Positions 10,864 to 22,605 of a stretch of DNA of 64,000 bases are shown piece by piece. The stretch comes from Kalaharituber pfeilii (taxonomy: Eukaryota; Ascomycota; Pezizomycetes; Pezizales; Pezizaceae): the NCBI GenBank assembly GCA_015179045.1, contig WHUZ01000013.1:1240001-1304000 (forward strand), in the 5' to 3' direction. The translations under genes and the position numbers were made by a program. The notes under the pieces are model-generated. The model was given only the letters and a program-made list of their open reading frames with translations. It had not been told where the DNA came from and did no database searches. How positions within the stretch are numbered: position 1 is the first letter of the stretch; each line of letters opens with the position of its first letter.

Positions 10864-12393
10864 ATGGAATCCGCCGATACCTCACCCAGTGATACGAGCC
10901 TCATCACTTCCCTCCACACCGTCCTCCACGAAATCCATAGCGTTCCCCTCCCGGCCACTTCCTCACTTCCCACCATCACCCCCCTTCCTGCTACCACCAC
11001 CCCCACCACCCCCATCCGCCCGCTCCGCCGCGCCTCCGTCGCCCTCATCATCCGCGTTCAGCCTTCGCCTTCTTACCTGCCCCCATCCACTACCCTTCCT
11101 CCATCCTTACCACGATCCCTCTCTCAATTCTTTGCGCAGGAGTGGGTGGCCCATGGGACTCCAGAGGTGTTATTTATCAAGCGCGCGGATAGAAGAGGCG
11201 ATAGGTGGACGGGACATGTCGGGTTTCCGGGGGGGAAGAGAGACGAGGGAGATGTGAGCGATGAGGCGGCGGCGAGGAGGGAGGTGCAGGAGGAGATAGG
11301 AATGGAGTTGCGGTTAGGTGCGGTGGCAGAGGAGAAGGGAGAGGAGGGGAAGACGGGCGGGGAAGAAGAAAGCGGGGAGTGGAACACGTTGTTGGTGGGG
11401 GCGTTGCCGGAGAGGATGTGAGTTGCTCCTAATATTGACTAGGAGAAAGGAACAATCGCTAAGCTGTTGTATGCGCGCGGTACAGGGTCTTGACAGCTTG
11501 GGGCACTCATCCCCTCATGGTTCTCTGTCCTTTCGGTACCTTTCCTCCCTCAACCCCCAGTATCCAACACAGCCAACTAACTCATCATGAATAGTCTATC
11601 TCTACCTCCCACCAAAACCCCTCCCCTCCGCCTCCAGCCCACAGAAATCCACTCCACGTACTGGGTGCCCCTGTCCTCGCTCCTTACCCCCTCCAATGCC
11701 ACCACAATCACCTGCCCCATCATAGAGCGCCTAACCAAGACTGCCTACTCTCAGTGGATAATGTGGATAGTTACAAAGACGATGGGAAGAGCGGTATACG
11801 GCGGTGTGAGGCTGGAGCCTTCAATCAGCGTCTATGCAAAAACCTCGCCTGCAGAGGGGGCTGAAGAAACGGCAGGATCGAAACCAGGCCCGGGTCCAGG
11901 CCCAGGAGACGAACCGCAAAACCTCATTCTTTGGGGCCTCACCCACGCCATCGTATTTGATGTCCTCAACGCGCTACCTCCAAGGGGATCGTGGCTGGAT
12001 GCGTGGGAGTTCCCGACGTTCACGGTGCCGGACGTGGCGTTCGTGCTGTGGGTTCTCGGTCGTGGAACGCAAAGACGTAATCTAGACAGGGCGCGGAAGC
12101 TGCTCGAGGCTCACCCGGGCCCCCATCTACATCCCTACCCCACTGGGGCGGCGGATGGAACCATGGATTCCGAAGGAGGTGAAGGGAAGAAAGTAAAGAA
12201 AACCAAAGGCCAAGTGGAACGGCGCTGGCTAGGCAGCGTTTCTGTAGTACATAATATGCTGCTAGACGACTACTGGGAGAAGGTACGGGCAGCAGTTATG
12301 ATTGGGGTTGGGGTAAGGGTGGGGGTGGTGGGGTGGGGGATATGGTGGGTAGGAAGTTGGGGTTGGAAGTGGTGGAGCAGGGAAGTTCGGTAG
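10864..12393 (+). CDS. Nudix hydrolase, probable peripheral CoA/nucleotide diphosphatase type
   Basis: Nudix enzymes cleave nucleoside diphosphates linked to another group; the substrate here is unknown. Exons: 10864-11417, 11486-11535 and 11595-12393. The Nudix helix is visible in exon 1 as PGGKRDEGDVSDEAAARREV followed by QEEIG, near residues 120-145. Exon 2 reads VLTAWGTHPLMVLCPF and exon 3 resumes LRLQPTEIHSTYWVPL, matching a fungal Nudix subfamily. The exon 3 acceptor phase leads into the wrong frame; one extra A in the A4 at 11614-11617 would give a continuous YLYLPPKTPPLRLQPTE. The C-terminus has a long insert (Gly/Pro and Lys-rich) and a Trp/Val-rich, possibly membrane-associated tail. 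The gene converges on SF3B2. Confidence 0.75.
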
Positions 12394-12695
12394 TAGAAGG
12401 GGATGGGGTATATAACTTCGGTTGGAAAATGAACCAAGATATTAATGATCAGTTTTTTTTTTTTTTTTTTGTTGACTATATATGTCCCAATACAGTTACG
12501 TAAATAGACAATTATATTTACCAAGGTCAGTTGAGGGTAACGCTCATTACAACCAATCCACAGCACTACCATTCCGATGAACAAAACAACTATCATCCTC
12601 ATCATCATCTTTGAATATATATATACACTCCCTCCCTTCCTGGTCCATATTTTGTCGTTACCTTTTTGTTTTTCTCTCCTATCTCTCTATATATA

Positions 12696-12728
12696 TTTCC
12701 ATTTCCATTTCCATTTCCATTTCCATTT
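12696..12728. repeat. (TTTCCA)n microsatellite
   Basis: About five copies of the hexamer TTTCCA in tandem, directly upstream of a 43-base A-run. Confidence 0.9.
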
Positions 12729-12758
12729 TCCTAGCATGCTTTTCTAAATAAAAAATGG

Positions 12759-12763
<5 letters not shown>

Positions 12764-12809
<46 letters not shown>

Positions 12810-13003
12810 GGTTACATATGATTTGCACATTGGATTTACATTTGGAAAAACAATGAAACAAAGAAAACAAAAGAAAAGCATCACACACGCACATAAAAAA
12901 AACAAAAAAACAGTTAACTTGAGATTAGAATATCTGTGAAATACATTAGCCCCATCGGAAAAAGAAAAAAACTCCAGCATGACAGAAGGGAAAAAAGAAA
13001 AGG

Positions 13004-13051
<48 letters not shown>
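12764..13051. repeat. Pair of 43- and 48-base poly(A) tracts
   Basis: Uninterrupted A-runs at 12764-12806 and 13004-13051, separated by about 200 bp of A-rich sequence. They lie just downstream of the stop codon of SF3B2, which reads the other way, so its transcript would show U-runs if it extends this far. Confidence 0.85.
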
Positions 13052-13053
<2 letters not shown>

Positions 13054-13263
13054 CCATTACAGTTTTTCTTTTCCAACACAACAAGAGCCAATTTGATTGG
13101 CACACAAACGTTACTTGACGCAACGAAACACGCCCTGAAAAACAAATTCCCCAGTTTGGCAATTAAGCCAAACCGAATCTACGGAAAAAGAAAAACCAGA
13201 AGTAAAATCCCCACGACCCATACCCTCGCCTTCCCCACCACAAACCAATGCCTTCACAGTCCC

Positions 13264-13905
13264 TTAAAATCTATACTTGTCCTTCTTCTTCTTCTGGTTC
13301 TCCTCTTCCCGCCGCTGTCGTTTCCTAGACTCAGCGGCGATCATGTCGCTCAGGTCCTCCTGGAAACCCTGGCGGTCTCGCTTGACCTGCTCCTGCGCCT
13401 GATCGTACTTTTGTTTGATCATTTCGGATGAAAGACCGTCCTCTTCAATTGCGGAGGGATCAAGGGCAACGTCAATGTCACCAGGCTTCTTGCGCTGCAG
13501 TGGGGGAAGAAATTGGTATATTAGCTGCAAATCAAGGTAATAATGGGGCTACCACCCAGGGAAGGGGAGGAGAGGGAGGGGGAGGGGAGAAATGGAAGAA
13601 AGGGTGAACTTACCTTGCGTTGTTGGTCCTCTTGTCCTAGCACAGGCAAATGTGCATTCGCCTTCGACAAGTCATATGCATGCTGTCCGCCAAAGAATCC
13701 TTTACTCCTGATCTGCTGCTCCGGTAGCACCGTGTACAACTGTTTTGGCCCCTCGTCCTCCTCGTCCTGCTGCGCGGCCGTCGTCTTCTGCTTCCTAATT
13801 TCAATGAATTCCGGTGCCTCGAACTCGCTCGGCACGCTTGAAACCATGCCACTTGGCGTCTCAAGACCCGCGGGCGTTGCAGTACCCTCAGCAACTTCTT
13901 CCTCT

Positions 13906-13940
<35 letters not shown>

Positions 13941-15424
13941 ACTCTCCTCAATCTCTTGCAGTTCACCCCAGATCGTTTTCTCGACGGGCTCGCCAGCGGG
14001 GGCGGGAGGCTGTGCTTGGAGTACGCCAAATACATCGCCGTATAAAGGTCGATTAAATTCGTCTGTTGGCGGCTTGCCGTAACCACCAGGGTGGAAACCC
14101 CACTGTGCTCCGGGAGGTATGGGGGCATTCAACCCAGGGATCTTGAGCGACGGATACGACGGGGGGGGCCCGAACCTCTGCATATTGATTAACCAAGGCG
14201 GCGGTGCACCCGGGGGTATATTCAGGGCCTCTTTCAACTCATCGCTCAACTCCCCCGGCCTCCGATCCTTCAAATTCGTCTCAAATTCCTTGCCTTCATA
14301 GTACACCTCTCCATACATCGTTAATTGCGGCTTCGTTTGGAACCTAAAGAACGCATCATGGAGTTTCTGGTAGTCAATATCAAGTTTGCCCATCTTTGGC
14401 TGTACCCGCTCCCGCATTTTCGATTTGAGAGACTGTGCTTCCTCACGCTCGCGGGCAGAATCTCGCATCTCCATGATGCCAGTGTCTTTGATGAATTTTG
14501 GGAGCTCGAACGGTGGCTTTTCAACACCGCGTTTGGAGGAGAGATATTCGCGTTTTAGGGACCAGTGGGTTGGAACGGGGACACAGTTGCGGTAGGATTT
14601 GAGGTGAACGAGGAGTCGGGGATCGTGGGCGGAGGTATCGGTCCATTCGACACATTCGGGACGTTTCACGAGAGCCTAGAAGAGGTTGGCTATGGAGAAC
14701 ATTGTAAGGAGGGGAGGGAAGATGCACCTTGAGCTCGGCGACACTTAGCTTGTTGCGTGATTTACGTTCCTTCTTGCTGAGTTTGGGCTCTTCCCGTTGC
14801 TCGTCTTCTTCATCGGGCATATCATCGTCATTGTTGTAGAATACTTCACCTTTATCTTTGTCTTCTTCCTATATTCCCCACACCGTTAGACACCATCAGC
14901 CCATTTATGGGAAGATGAAGTGAAAACTTACTAGTTGCCTCACATCAAACTTGGTGAGAATCGTCTTGTACTCGGCAAACGCAGGATCGGTCTCATCGAT
15001 ATCAATCTCGCTAATACGGACGTCAGGAGCGATCTCAGTGACGGACAACGAGGCTGGTTCCACTTTTAAGGTATCATTATCCTTGCCAGCATTCTATATT
15101 CATCACATTAGCCCAAGAAAAGAGAACTTCCCAGGCCAAGCACGGGCAGGGCAGGGCGCGCGCAAAACATACCGTTTCCCTCTCCGCATCTCTAGACCCA
15201 GCAGCAGCACCATTCTCCTTCCCTTTCTCCAGCTCCTTCTCATCTTCTTTTTCTTTCCCCTTCTCCTCCAGCTCCTTCTGCGCTTTCTTCTGCTTCCTCC
15301 TCTCGCGCTTCTGCTGGTTTTTCGTCAATTTCTGTTTCTTCGTCACGGCGATGGCGGCATCGCTGCCATTCCCGTTCACAGCAGGAGGCTGCACACCATT
15401 CGCGATCGCTACGGCTGCGACCAT
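13264..15424 (-). CDS. CUS1: Splicing factor 3B subunit 2 (SF3B2/SAP145, yeast Cus1)
   Basis: Component of the SF3b part of the U2 snRNP, needed for branch-site recognition. Exons on the minus strand: 15424-15173, 15093-14932, 14870-14728, 14675-13614, 13494-13264; about 616 residues, near the S. pombe length. The core (VKRPECVEWTDTSAHDPRLL, PVPTHWSLKREYL, GVEKPPFELPKFI) is the DUF382 block; a PSP block follows (LKIPGLNAPIPPGAQWGFHP). An acidic Glu run (about 13900-13945) and a basic C-terminus (KRQRREEENQKKKKDKYRF) complete it. All intron phases agree. Exon 3 changes frame near 14818-14827: one missing base in the GAT repeat would join the acidic stretch to MPDEEDEQ. As this factor is normally essential, a sequence error is more likely than gene loss. 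Confidence 0.92.
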
Positions 15425-16756
15425 CTTGCGTGTTGGGAAAGGCGAAAGAGAGGGGAAGTGGTAGGTGGACGTGGAAGTTGAAGAACAGACGCGATGTATG
15501 TTGACCCAAATGTGAAAAACGTTCCACGTGCTCGATATCGGGTTTGGGATGTCGAAGCGTAACGTCGGCCTGTGGGGTGGTTTTGCCGGGGGGCTGATCA
15601 GATCTGATTGAAATAAATTGTTACTTGGATGACTAAGCGCACCTATATATTATTAGTAAGTGGAGGATTCCCAAGAGCCAAGCCACGCTGTGACCCGCCA
15701 CAGGCGCTGGATGGGTTACAGGCAAAGCTTAACCTTTAGATTGGCGAGGACATCAGCAACTCACGGGAAACTTTGGCTTTTACCCGAAAGAAGGCCGAAG
15801 CAATACGGATACAGCGAGGGATTTCATGCCCAGCATAGCGAGATGCAAGGGGGATGTGAAGTTACATAGAACTCTTAAACCACCAATTAGACCTTTTTTC
15901 CTGGCATTAGTCCGGCCTCAGTGGAGTGAAAGATGGGCACGTCCTATGGGCTCTCGATCATACGCATCACTGGGCCCTCAACTGGTTTAGAATCGGCCCC
16001 GCAAGAAAATCTTTGAACCTTTTCATGAGCATCTCTCGTAGATTGCATAGATTGCATCGTTCGTAATCCTCTAACCTAGTAGTAATATACCCGCGTGCAC
16101 ATCATCAGGAGAACTATGAATATACCTGTCAGGGCCGTAAACTGGAACCCCTACATGAATTAACCAGGCTTCCAAATACCGGAATCACACGCTTTATCAA
16201 TGTAATCAATGATATAAGCTTCATTGGAACCCTCGCCATATGTATGTTAGTCGGTGGGCACTTGTGAGCTCATGTTGCGCTCATAGCTATGCATGCAGAG
16301 TTCAAGCAGGGATACGCGGGCCGCGGGGGCCCAAGCAAGAAACAAGAGTGCTATCGTTGGCCATGGTTTGTGTCCATCCCCTTCATCCGTTCTCCTCTGC
16401 TTGTATGCGCACAATCAGAGCAGAGCGGGCTCATCCAGCAGGGGGGACCATACTGCGCCGTGACGCCGTCTGTGTGACTGCGCTCGCGTGTAACACTGCC
16501 AAGACGCATTCAACAGCGTCGGCGGAGAAGTCCATATGATATGTATGTATCATAGATACTGAAGTAGTTGGGGTGGCCATTGCTAGAGGCTTTGATGCTC
16601 CCAGGTTCATGTGCCCCGCGAGAGTGCTCCAATAATAATAGGGCGGCCGGCGCTGCCGAGCCTCTCAGCGCACACCACGCTCCCACCAAGCCTGTTTCCG
16701 TGCCTGGGCCCAGACGCTCATCAAGCCCGCCCGCCCGCACCGTCGGCAACGATCCT

Positions 16757-16819
16757 GCACCCAAGCACCCAAGCACCCAGGCACCCAAGCACCCAAGCAC
16801 CCAAGCACCCAAGCACCCA
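16757..16819. repeat. (AAGCACCC)n minisatellite
   Basis: Roughly eight tandem copies of an 8-bp unit, with one A-to-G variant copy (AGGCACCC). It lies about 180 bp upstream of the SLY41-like start codon. Confidence 0.92.
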
Positions 16820-16917
16820 AATACAACTTAGAACAAAAGGAAATCGTGAAAAGGAAAGCAAGCGTCACAGCAGTCGCACGTACGCGACACGAAGCCTGCA
16901 GCGCAAGCGCGCGGGCA

Positions 16918-16937
16918 CCCCCCCCCCCCCCCCCCCC
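16918..16937. repeat. Poly(C) tract of 20
   Basis: Uninterrupted run of 20 C, about 65 bp upstream of ATG 17002. A similar 20-C run lies about 70 bp upstream of the RPC2 pseudogene start at 39596. Confidence 0.9.
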
Positions 16938-17001
16938 TCACCCCCCTTTTCCGACGCTTTGAATAGTCCTTATATCACCCACCACCCCGCCGCCCGGTCT
17001 C

Positions 17002-18710
17002 ATGCCATTCTCAGATCCGTTCCGGGCCTCTGCGAGCCGGTACAGTCTCCCGACATCACACGCCCCTCCTGTCTCTACCGGCCTCAATATCGCAGGCATC
17101 TCGCTGAAGCGCACGCCATCGAGAGCTGCCTCGCCAGCACGTCACTCGCGGTCGCGCTCGATTTCAAATACCCTTGGCAAGATGAGGGCAAGAGCTGGAT
17201 CTGCGAGCGCCGGGGAAATTGTTGAGGCATTGAAAGCACCGGTGTCGGTGAAACTCGTCGTAAGTGATGTTCTTCTATATTATTCAGAAGCAATTCCTCC
17301 CCCTCGTTCTAGATCCCTGTTTCTGTTGGTTTGCACCATTCCCAACAATTACATTAAACTAGTGGCTCTGACGGATGGCTACAATATTGCTTGCAGGTGT
17401 TGTGTCTGATATGGTACCTGATGAAATAAATTGCTCCCACTACTGCAAGGCCTCTTAATTAACAAGCTCCCATACTCCGAGTAGGTATCTAGTTTCAGGA
17501 CTGTCAAATACATCAACAAAGTCTATTCTTAATGCCTTCCCGCAACCTGTTACTTTGACGATAGTGCAATTCGGATTCGTGTCGGGATGGTGTATTTCGT
17601 TATCATTCCTCTCCAAACTCATTCCAAGTTTATGCCGTTTAATACCTGGCATGAGAAATGGCCTCAAGTCACCCACACGGGCCATCATTTTGACAACTGT
17701 CCCACTTTCAATCTTTCAACTTTGCGGGCATATTTTCTCGAGCATCGCAACTGGACAAATTGATGTTTCCCTGGTACATACCATCAAAGGATTGTCACCA
17801 CTATTCACAGTTTCTGCCTACCGGTTCCTATACCAAATACACTATTCGACGGCAACATACTTGTCTCTTATCCCACTTACCACTGGGGTTATGCTTGCTT
17901 GTTCTGCCGAATTTCGGGCCAACTTCATCGGCGTTATGAGTGCTTTCGGCAGTGCGATTATCTTTGTCTCCCAGAACATCTTTGCAAAGAAGATTTTCAA
18001 TCAGAGCAATCAGGCCGAGGCCGAGGGTGCTACTTCCAAGAAATTGGATAAGCTCAACCTCTTGTGCTATTCTAGTGGGATGGCCTTTTTGTTGACCTTC
18101 CCGCTTTGGACATACTCAGAAGGCTTCGATCTGATGAATCGATACACGACAGAAGGAAAGCTCACTTTGCCAGTAGAAAAGATGAAGCATCCTGAGAATG
18201 CGCTGACTGGATTTGCCCTTACGATGGAATTCGTGTTCAATGGCACTGTCCACTTTGGACAGAACATTATTGCATTCATACTCTTAGGCATGGTCAGCCC
18301 AGTAACATACTCAATTGCAAGTTTGATTAAGAGGGTATTTGTCATTTGTATGGCGATTGTCTGGTTCAGACAAAAGACCACTACCATCCAGGGTATTGGA
18401 ATTGCCTTGACGTATGTTTAGCTACTCAGTGAATGTTTTTCGTACAAAGCGCTGACTTGATTGTTCGTAGCTTCATTGGTCTCTATCTCTATGACCGCGC
18501 AGGAGATGCTGCTCGCGGGAACGACAGGCTCGTTTGACCCAGATCAAACAAGAGGAGCCGCTCCTTCCAATAACCGGGCTCAACCAGCCCCAGTCTAATG
18601 AATATGCGGAATCTAACGGATATGCGGTTCCGCATATACCCAATGGCGTTGACAAGGGTGTCGGTTTAGACAATTCGCATGTTAATAGATCTGTTTCGAT
18701 AGCAGTATGA
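17002..18710 (+). CDS. SLY41: Triose-phosphate/nucleotide-sugar transporter family protein (Sly41-like)
   Basis: Multispanning ER/Golgi membrane transporter of the TPT/EamA family; yeast Sly41 suppresses ER-to-Golgi traffic defects, substrate not settled. Exons: 17002-17259, 17397-17413, 17485-18411, 18471 onward. Exon 2 is a 17-bp microexon; joining gives LCLIWYLVSGLSNTSTKSIL, the family's first helix. Family blocks follow: VTLTIVQFGFVSGW, SLVHTIKGLSPLFTV, LDKLNLLCYSS, GTVHFGQNIIAF, VSPVTYSIASLIKRVF. The final exon reads FIGLYLYDRAG, then meets TGA at 18535-18537. The next frame carries RLTQIKQEEPLLPI, the usual C-terminal motif, and ends at 18708-18710, so one base seems to be missing around 18517-18526. 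The C-terminal end is uncertain for that reason. Confidence 0.85.
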
Positions 18711-19841
18711 CCGGCTTGAGTTTTGAATTGTCTCTCTTGAGCCCATGGGTCCTCCATGTTTCTATATACCATTTATCTTAAAAGAGGAGTTTTACATGAA
18801 AAGATTTGTGCATGGGTTTTGGTCAATAATACTCAGTACTTTTGAGTCTTTGTAGTCGTATATTTTTTCTTTCTTTTTTATCTTTTTCGTTCTGTATTTA
18901 GTTTCTTGTGGTTTTGCATCAATGCTGTCTTGTTAGCATTTGTAGAGGGGCATGATGTCTATTTATGGTATTCAAGCTAGTGGTCTACAGGGCTGCGGGA
19001 GACAACCGGCAGGGGCGACTAGGGTGGCGGGGGGTTTACCACAGTCATGGAAGCAAATTGACCGGCGGGATACGGTTGTCATTTCGCAAAAAGCTTCGGT
19101 TGCAGCGTCTTTGGGAATTTGCGGCAATGCGTGTAACATCATGCACATTGGAAGTCATGACGAGTCACAAACCTAGACGCTCACAGGTGCACGTGCTCGT
19201 CTGCGTTGGACGTACAGATCGCCCAAGATAACTGGATGACCGTCCTCAGCCCGCAGGTGCGATGCGTACTTTCACACATGATGCTCAGCTTCTCGCGAGG
19301 CGGGATCCCGATACAGCTGGGAATGAAGTCCACATAAAGTGCTAGATGTGATAAGCTCCGTCCGCACGCGGCCCCGTCTTGGACTTGTTCTATCCCGTGA
19401 AAGGCTTAGCAAAGCCCCCAGTAGAACCCCCGGCCGCAAAAAAAAAGAGAGAAGGGAAACCTTTGTCGTTTGGCATCTCTATTCTCGTGCTGCAATCCCG
19501 CCCCAAGAGCTCAACAAACCGTCAAGGACCCTGAACTTACATCAAAGTTGACTGTCACTGGCTAGTCAGCATCGAAACGTTTATAAATTTCCACGCACCC
19601 ACATCTCCACTCCTGATTGCAAGTTTACTGCTGCCTCTTATCGTCTTTAATTTCTTAATAGGTGAGGTCTCCCAGTCCTTCCACCTTGAGGAGTTTCTCC
19701 TTACGTACCATCGCTAGTACGAGCTGCTGGCAACAGGATTGCCCTCCTAGCATTTCGATTAAAACCCCTTACTGACCAAATTTTCTCACTCAACAGTTCA
19801 CTGTTCTCTCTCCAACTCACTCCTTCGTCATCCAATTCACA
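18711..19841. other. Intergenic region between SLY41 and YHM2
   Basis: No gene recognised. The 3' part (19560-19841) with TATAAATTT-like sequence near 19580 and pyrimidine-rich stretches is the probable YHM2 promoter and leader; a leader intron starting at GTGAGG (19661) and ending in CAACAG near 19796 is possible but unproven. Confidence 0.4.
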
Positions 19842-21413
19842 ATGGCGGCAGCACAAGCAGCGACAACTCTTCCAGCTGGTGGCAAGCCCGTCATAGAGAA
19901 GAAGCCAGTCTCTTTCAGCAATTTGCTATGTAAGTTCTCGCAGTTGTCTTGTTTGCAACTGAAGTATTAAAGTATGAATCTGGGATGGACAGTGGGAGCT
20001 GGGTTGAACATGTTTGAGTATGTATCATCATCGCCTTTGGTAGAGAATGAACAGCTAACCAGTCCTACTTTAGGGTTACGACTTTGGGTCAGGTAATTGC
20101 ACTCCGCGCATCTCGCACCAGGCGGGCAATTGGAGTGACAAAAGCTAATTCGGACTCTTGATGAAATGAACAGCCCCTCGAAGTCGTCAAGGTGGGATTG
20201 AACGCAATGCAATTGCTTCTCTACTCGGTGCAAGGCTGACACTCCAAAACCCAGACACACATGGCAGCAAATCGAGGTGACAATATCTTCAAGGCTATGA
20301 CAAAAACATGGGCTAGAGGAGGTGTTTTCGGATGTGAGCGCAATTGCACAATTCTTAACTTAAAGCCCAGAGCTGACTAGTGACCTAGTTTACCAAGGAT
20401 TAATCCCATGGGTAGGTTTTTGTCCCGAGGATAACACTCGGCCGCCAATTAGCACATGGTAGTGATTGAGAATCGTGTTTGAAATGAGGTTAACAACTCC
20501 GCGATATAGGCTTGGATCGAAGCGTCCACTAAAGGTGCCGTCCTGCTATTTATTTCCTCTGAGGGAGAGTAAGTTGACGAACGCTTCTGTGACCACGGCT
20601 TGGATATTGTTGCTAATTGTGCGATTCCAGATACTATGCCCGCTCTTTCGGCGCATCACCGTTTGTCGCCGGCATCACCGGTGGTGTCATTGGTGGTGTT
20701 GCTCAGGCATATGCGACGATGGGTTTCTGTACTTGCATGAAGACAGTGGAGATAACGCGTCACAAGCAAGCCGCTTCTGGAGTGAAACCGCCATCGACCT
20801 TCGCTGTCTTTGCGGATATCTACCGAAAGGAGGGTATCCGTGGTATTAACAAGGGTGTCAATGCTGTCGCCATTAGACAGATGACAAACTGGGGCTCACG
20901 ATTTGGTTTGAGTAGGTTGGCGGAGCAGGGTATAAAAAAGATGACTGGAAAGGGAGAGAAAGACGCCTTGAGTGTGCCGGAGAAGATTGCAGCAAGTGCC
21001 CTTGGTGGTGGTTTGAGTGCCTGGAATCAGCCCATTGAGGTAAACAACAAGAAAAACCCTCTTTTCCTGCCGAAAGATAACCCCCTGCAGGATGCTAATC
21101 TGTAGTACCAAATAGGTCATTCGTGTCGAGATGCAAAGCAAGAAGCCAGATCCAAACCGCCCCAAGAACCTGACCGTTTTCAAGGCCGCTAAATACATCT
21201 ACGAGAACAATGGCCTTAAGGGCTTGTACCGTGGTGTTACACCCAGAGTGGGTCTTGGCGTCTGGCAAACCGTGTGCATGGTCGGGTTAGGCGATCTGTA
21301 TGTTCACTTCACTTTGCCTTTCAAAAAAACACTTCACTTACCAAATTGATCCCTATAGTGCGAAAGAAGCTGTCGCAAAGATCACTGGCGAGAAACCAAC
21401 CGCAAAGCACTAA
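19842..21413 (+). CDS. YHM2: Mitochondrial citrate/2-oxoglutarate carrier (Yhm2)
   Basis: Inner-membrane carrier exchanging citrate for 2-oxoglutarate; exports reducing power for NADPH. Ten exons: 19842-19929, 19993-20017, 20074-20092, 20174-20191, 20255-20333, 20389-20411, 20510-20568, 20631-21039, 21116-21297, 21359-21413. All nine introns are GT-AG and every phase agrees, so the CDS is intact. Joined text shows VIEKKPVSFSNLL, EVTTLGQPLEVVK, AWIEASTKGAVLLF, GFCTCMKTVEITRHK, GIRGINKGVNAVAIRQMTNW, ALGGGLSAWNQPIEVIRVEM and ends AKITGEKPTAKH, all near-identical to Yhm2. The carrier signature is degenerate, as usual for Yhm2. Exons of only 18-25 bp in the first third make this gene easy to mis-annotate. 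Confidence 0.95.
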
Positions 21414-22095
21414 GCCATTCTCCCTTCTCTTTTTCAACTTTGCATGCACACATGACCAATTTCCTTGACCCAACGCTCATGCATGATATCACAAAAAGAA
21501 AAACGGAGATCGATTTTTGTTGATAAATCTTACGAGAAAGAATCAGAAAAGCAGGCACAAATTAGCAGTGCAAAAAAACATACATGTATATCTACAGCAT
21601 GGATAGATGTATATTTCTTTTTCCTTTTATCTTCTTTTGTGGATATTAGGAAATAGAGGAGGTTAGAATGGGGTTATGAAAGGGAAATGGCATGTGATGG
21701 TTTTTTTCGAATGACCCCTTTCCCTACTTTATGATATTTTTTTCTGATTCCCGTAATCTGTGTATGTAATTCTTTTTATATGTGTTTCCTTTAGGTATTA
21801 GATATAATACACTTTAATCGAGTGCATTTTGTTTGAGCTCTATAGATTTTGTGTGTGAAGTAGTAAAACTATTTGTGAATGACAGGAACCTTAGTGTCAT
21901 CAGTCACGTGACCAGAATTTTTCCGAACTCGGCGCTATCTTTAGACTGCACTGACGAACACCGAGCCACGGCCATCAAATACGGCGCATTGGCTCGTAGT
22001 CCTGATCGCTCCCACGAATTAATTATTCTAATCAATCGATTCGTAAACATTGACAATCGCGCTCCCCTGCCCCACGCCGGAAATTCACGAACACC
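21414..22095. other. Intergenic region between YHM2 and mS33
   Basis: YHM2 3' flank followed by the mS33 upstream region. AT-rich with TATATG and TATAATA motifs (21770-21815). No gene recognised. Confidence 0.4.
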
Positions 22096-22605
22096 ATGTC
22101 CCTCCTCCCCTCCCGGGAGCGTCTGCTCCAGCTCGCAAAGGCATCCCACCCCCCCCTCTCCCGCAAACCGCACAACTCCTACTAACTATACCGACATATA
22201 ACCCTTTAAAGATATAAAAAGAAACTAAATCAAAATCTTGATAGGTCTCCTGCCGCCTCTTCAACACCACCTTCAATCCAACCGGCGTGCGCACAGGCAC
22301 CAAGATACTCCGGCAGCGGCTTCGGGGTCCCGTCGTGCGAGACTACTACCCAAAGCAGCTCGTGTCGATTAAGGACCTCAAGAGGGTGTTCCCGGACAGG
22401 ACGTTTATTGATGAGGATGAGGTGGTGAGGTTGGAGGATGTGCAGGTGTATGTGTTTTATCCCAATGGATATCTTTTTTTGGGAAGGGGGGATGGGTATG
22501 CGGATGGGGTGCTGATGTTTTGTGTGACGAAACAGGGCGAAGATCCGCGGAAAGGGTGCACCGAAGAAGCAGAGGACGAAAGTGGAGGGGAGGAGGAGGA
22601 AGTAG
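22096..22605 (+). CDS. RSM27: Mitochondrial small-subunit ribosomal protein mS33
   Basis: Small mitoribosomal subunit protein (yeast Rsm27). Exons: 22096-22140, 22245-22447, 22536-22605, coding 105 residues, as in the family. Text: SRERLLQLAK/VSCRLFNTTFNPTG, GTKILRQRLRGP, YYPKQLVSIKDLKRVFP, then KIRGKGAPKKQRTKVEGRRRK. Intron 2 has a GTATGT donor. Intron 1 offers no GT in the right place; the family alignment requires the exon to end at AAG followed by GCATCC, making it a GC-AG intron of 104 bp, with CTAAAT as a branch-site candidate. Without splicing, the frame stops after 29 residues, so splicing at this weak donor decides expression. Confidence 0.88.

Larger units (their letters stand above)
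12394..13263. other. Convergent 3' intergenic region with very long A-runs
   Basis: Lies between the converging Nudix and SF3B2 genes. It holds a T-run of about 20 at 12450-12470, an imperfect (TTTCCA) hexamer repeat at about 12696-12728, an A-run of 43 at 12764-12806 and an A-run of 48 at 13004-13051. Open frames here are poly-Phe or poly-Lys artefacts. No target-site duplications were found around the two long A-runs. Confidence 0.7.
15425..17001. other. Intergenic region upstream of the SLY41-like gene
   Basis: About 1.6 kb between divergent genes SF3B2 and SLY41. It contains an 8-bp tandem repeat (16757-16819) and a run of 20 C (16918-16937) about 65 bp before the SLY41 start. No gene recognised; open frames near 16240-16540 look random. 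Confidence 0.5.

Noticed and set aside
12679..13431. Open frames rich in Phe or Lys around 12.7-13.4 kb
   Set aside because: They arise from translating the 43- and 48-base A-runs and the SF3B2 last exon in the wrong frame.
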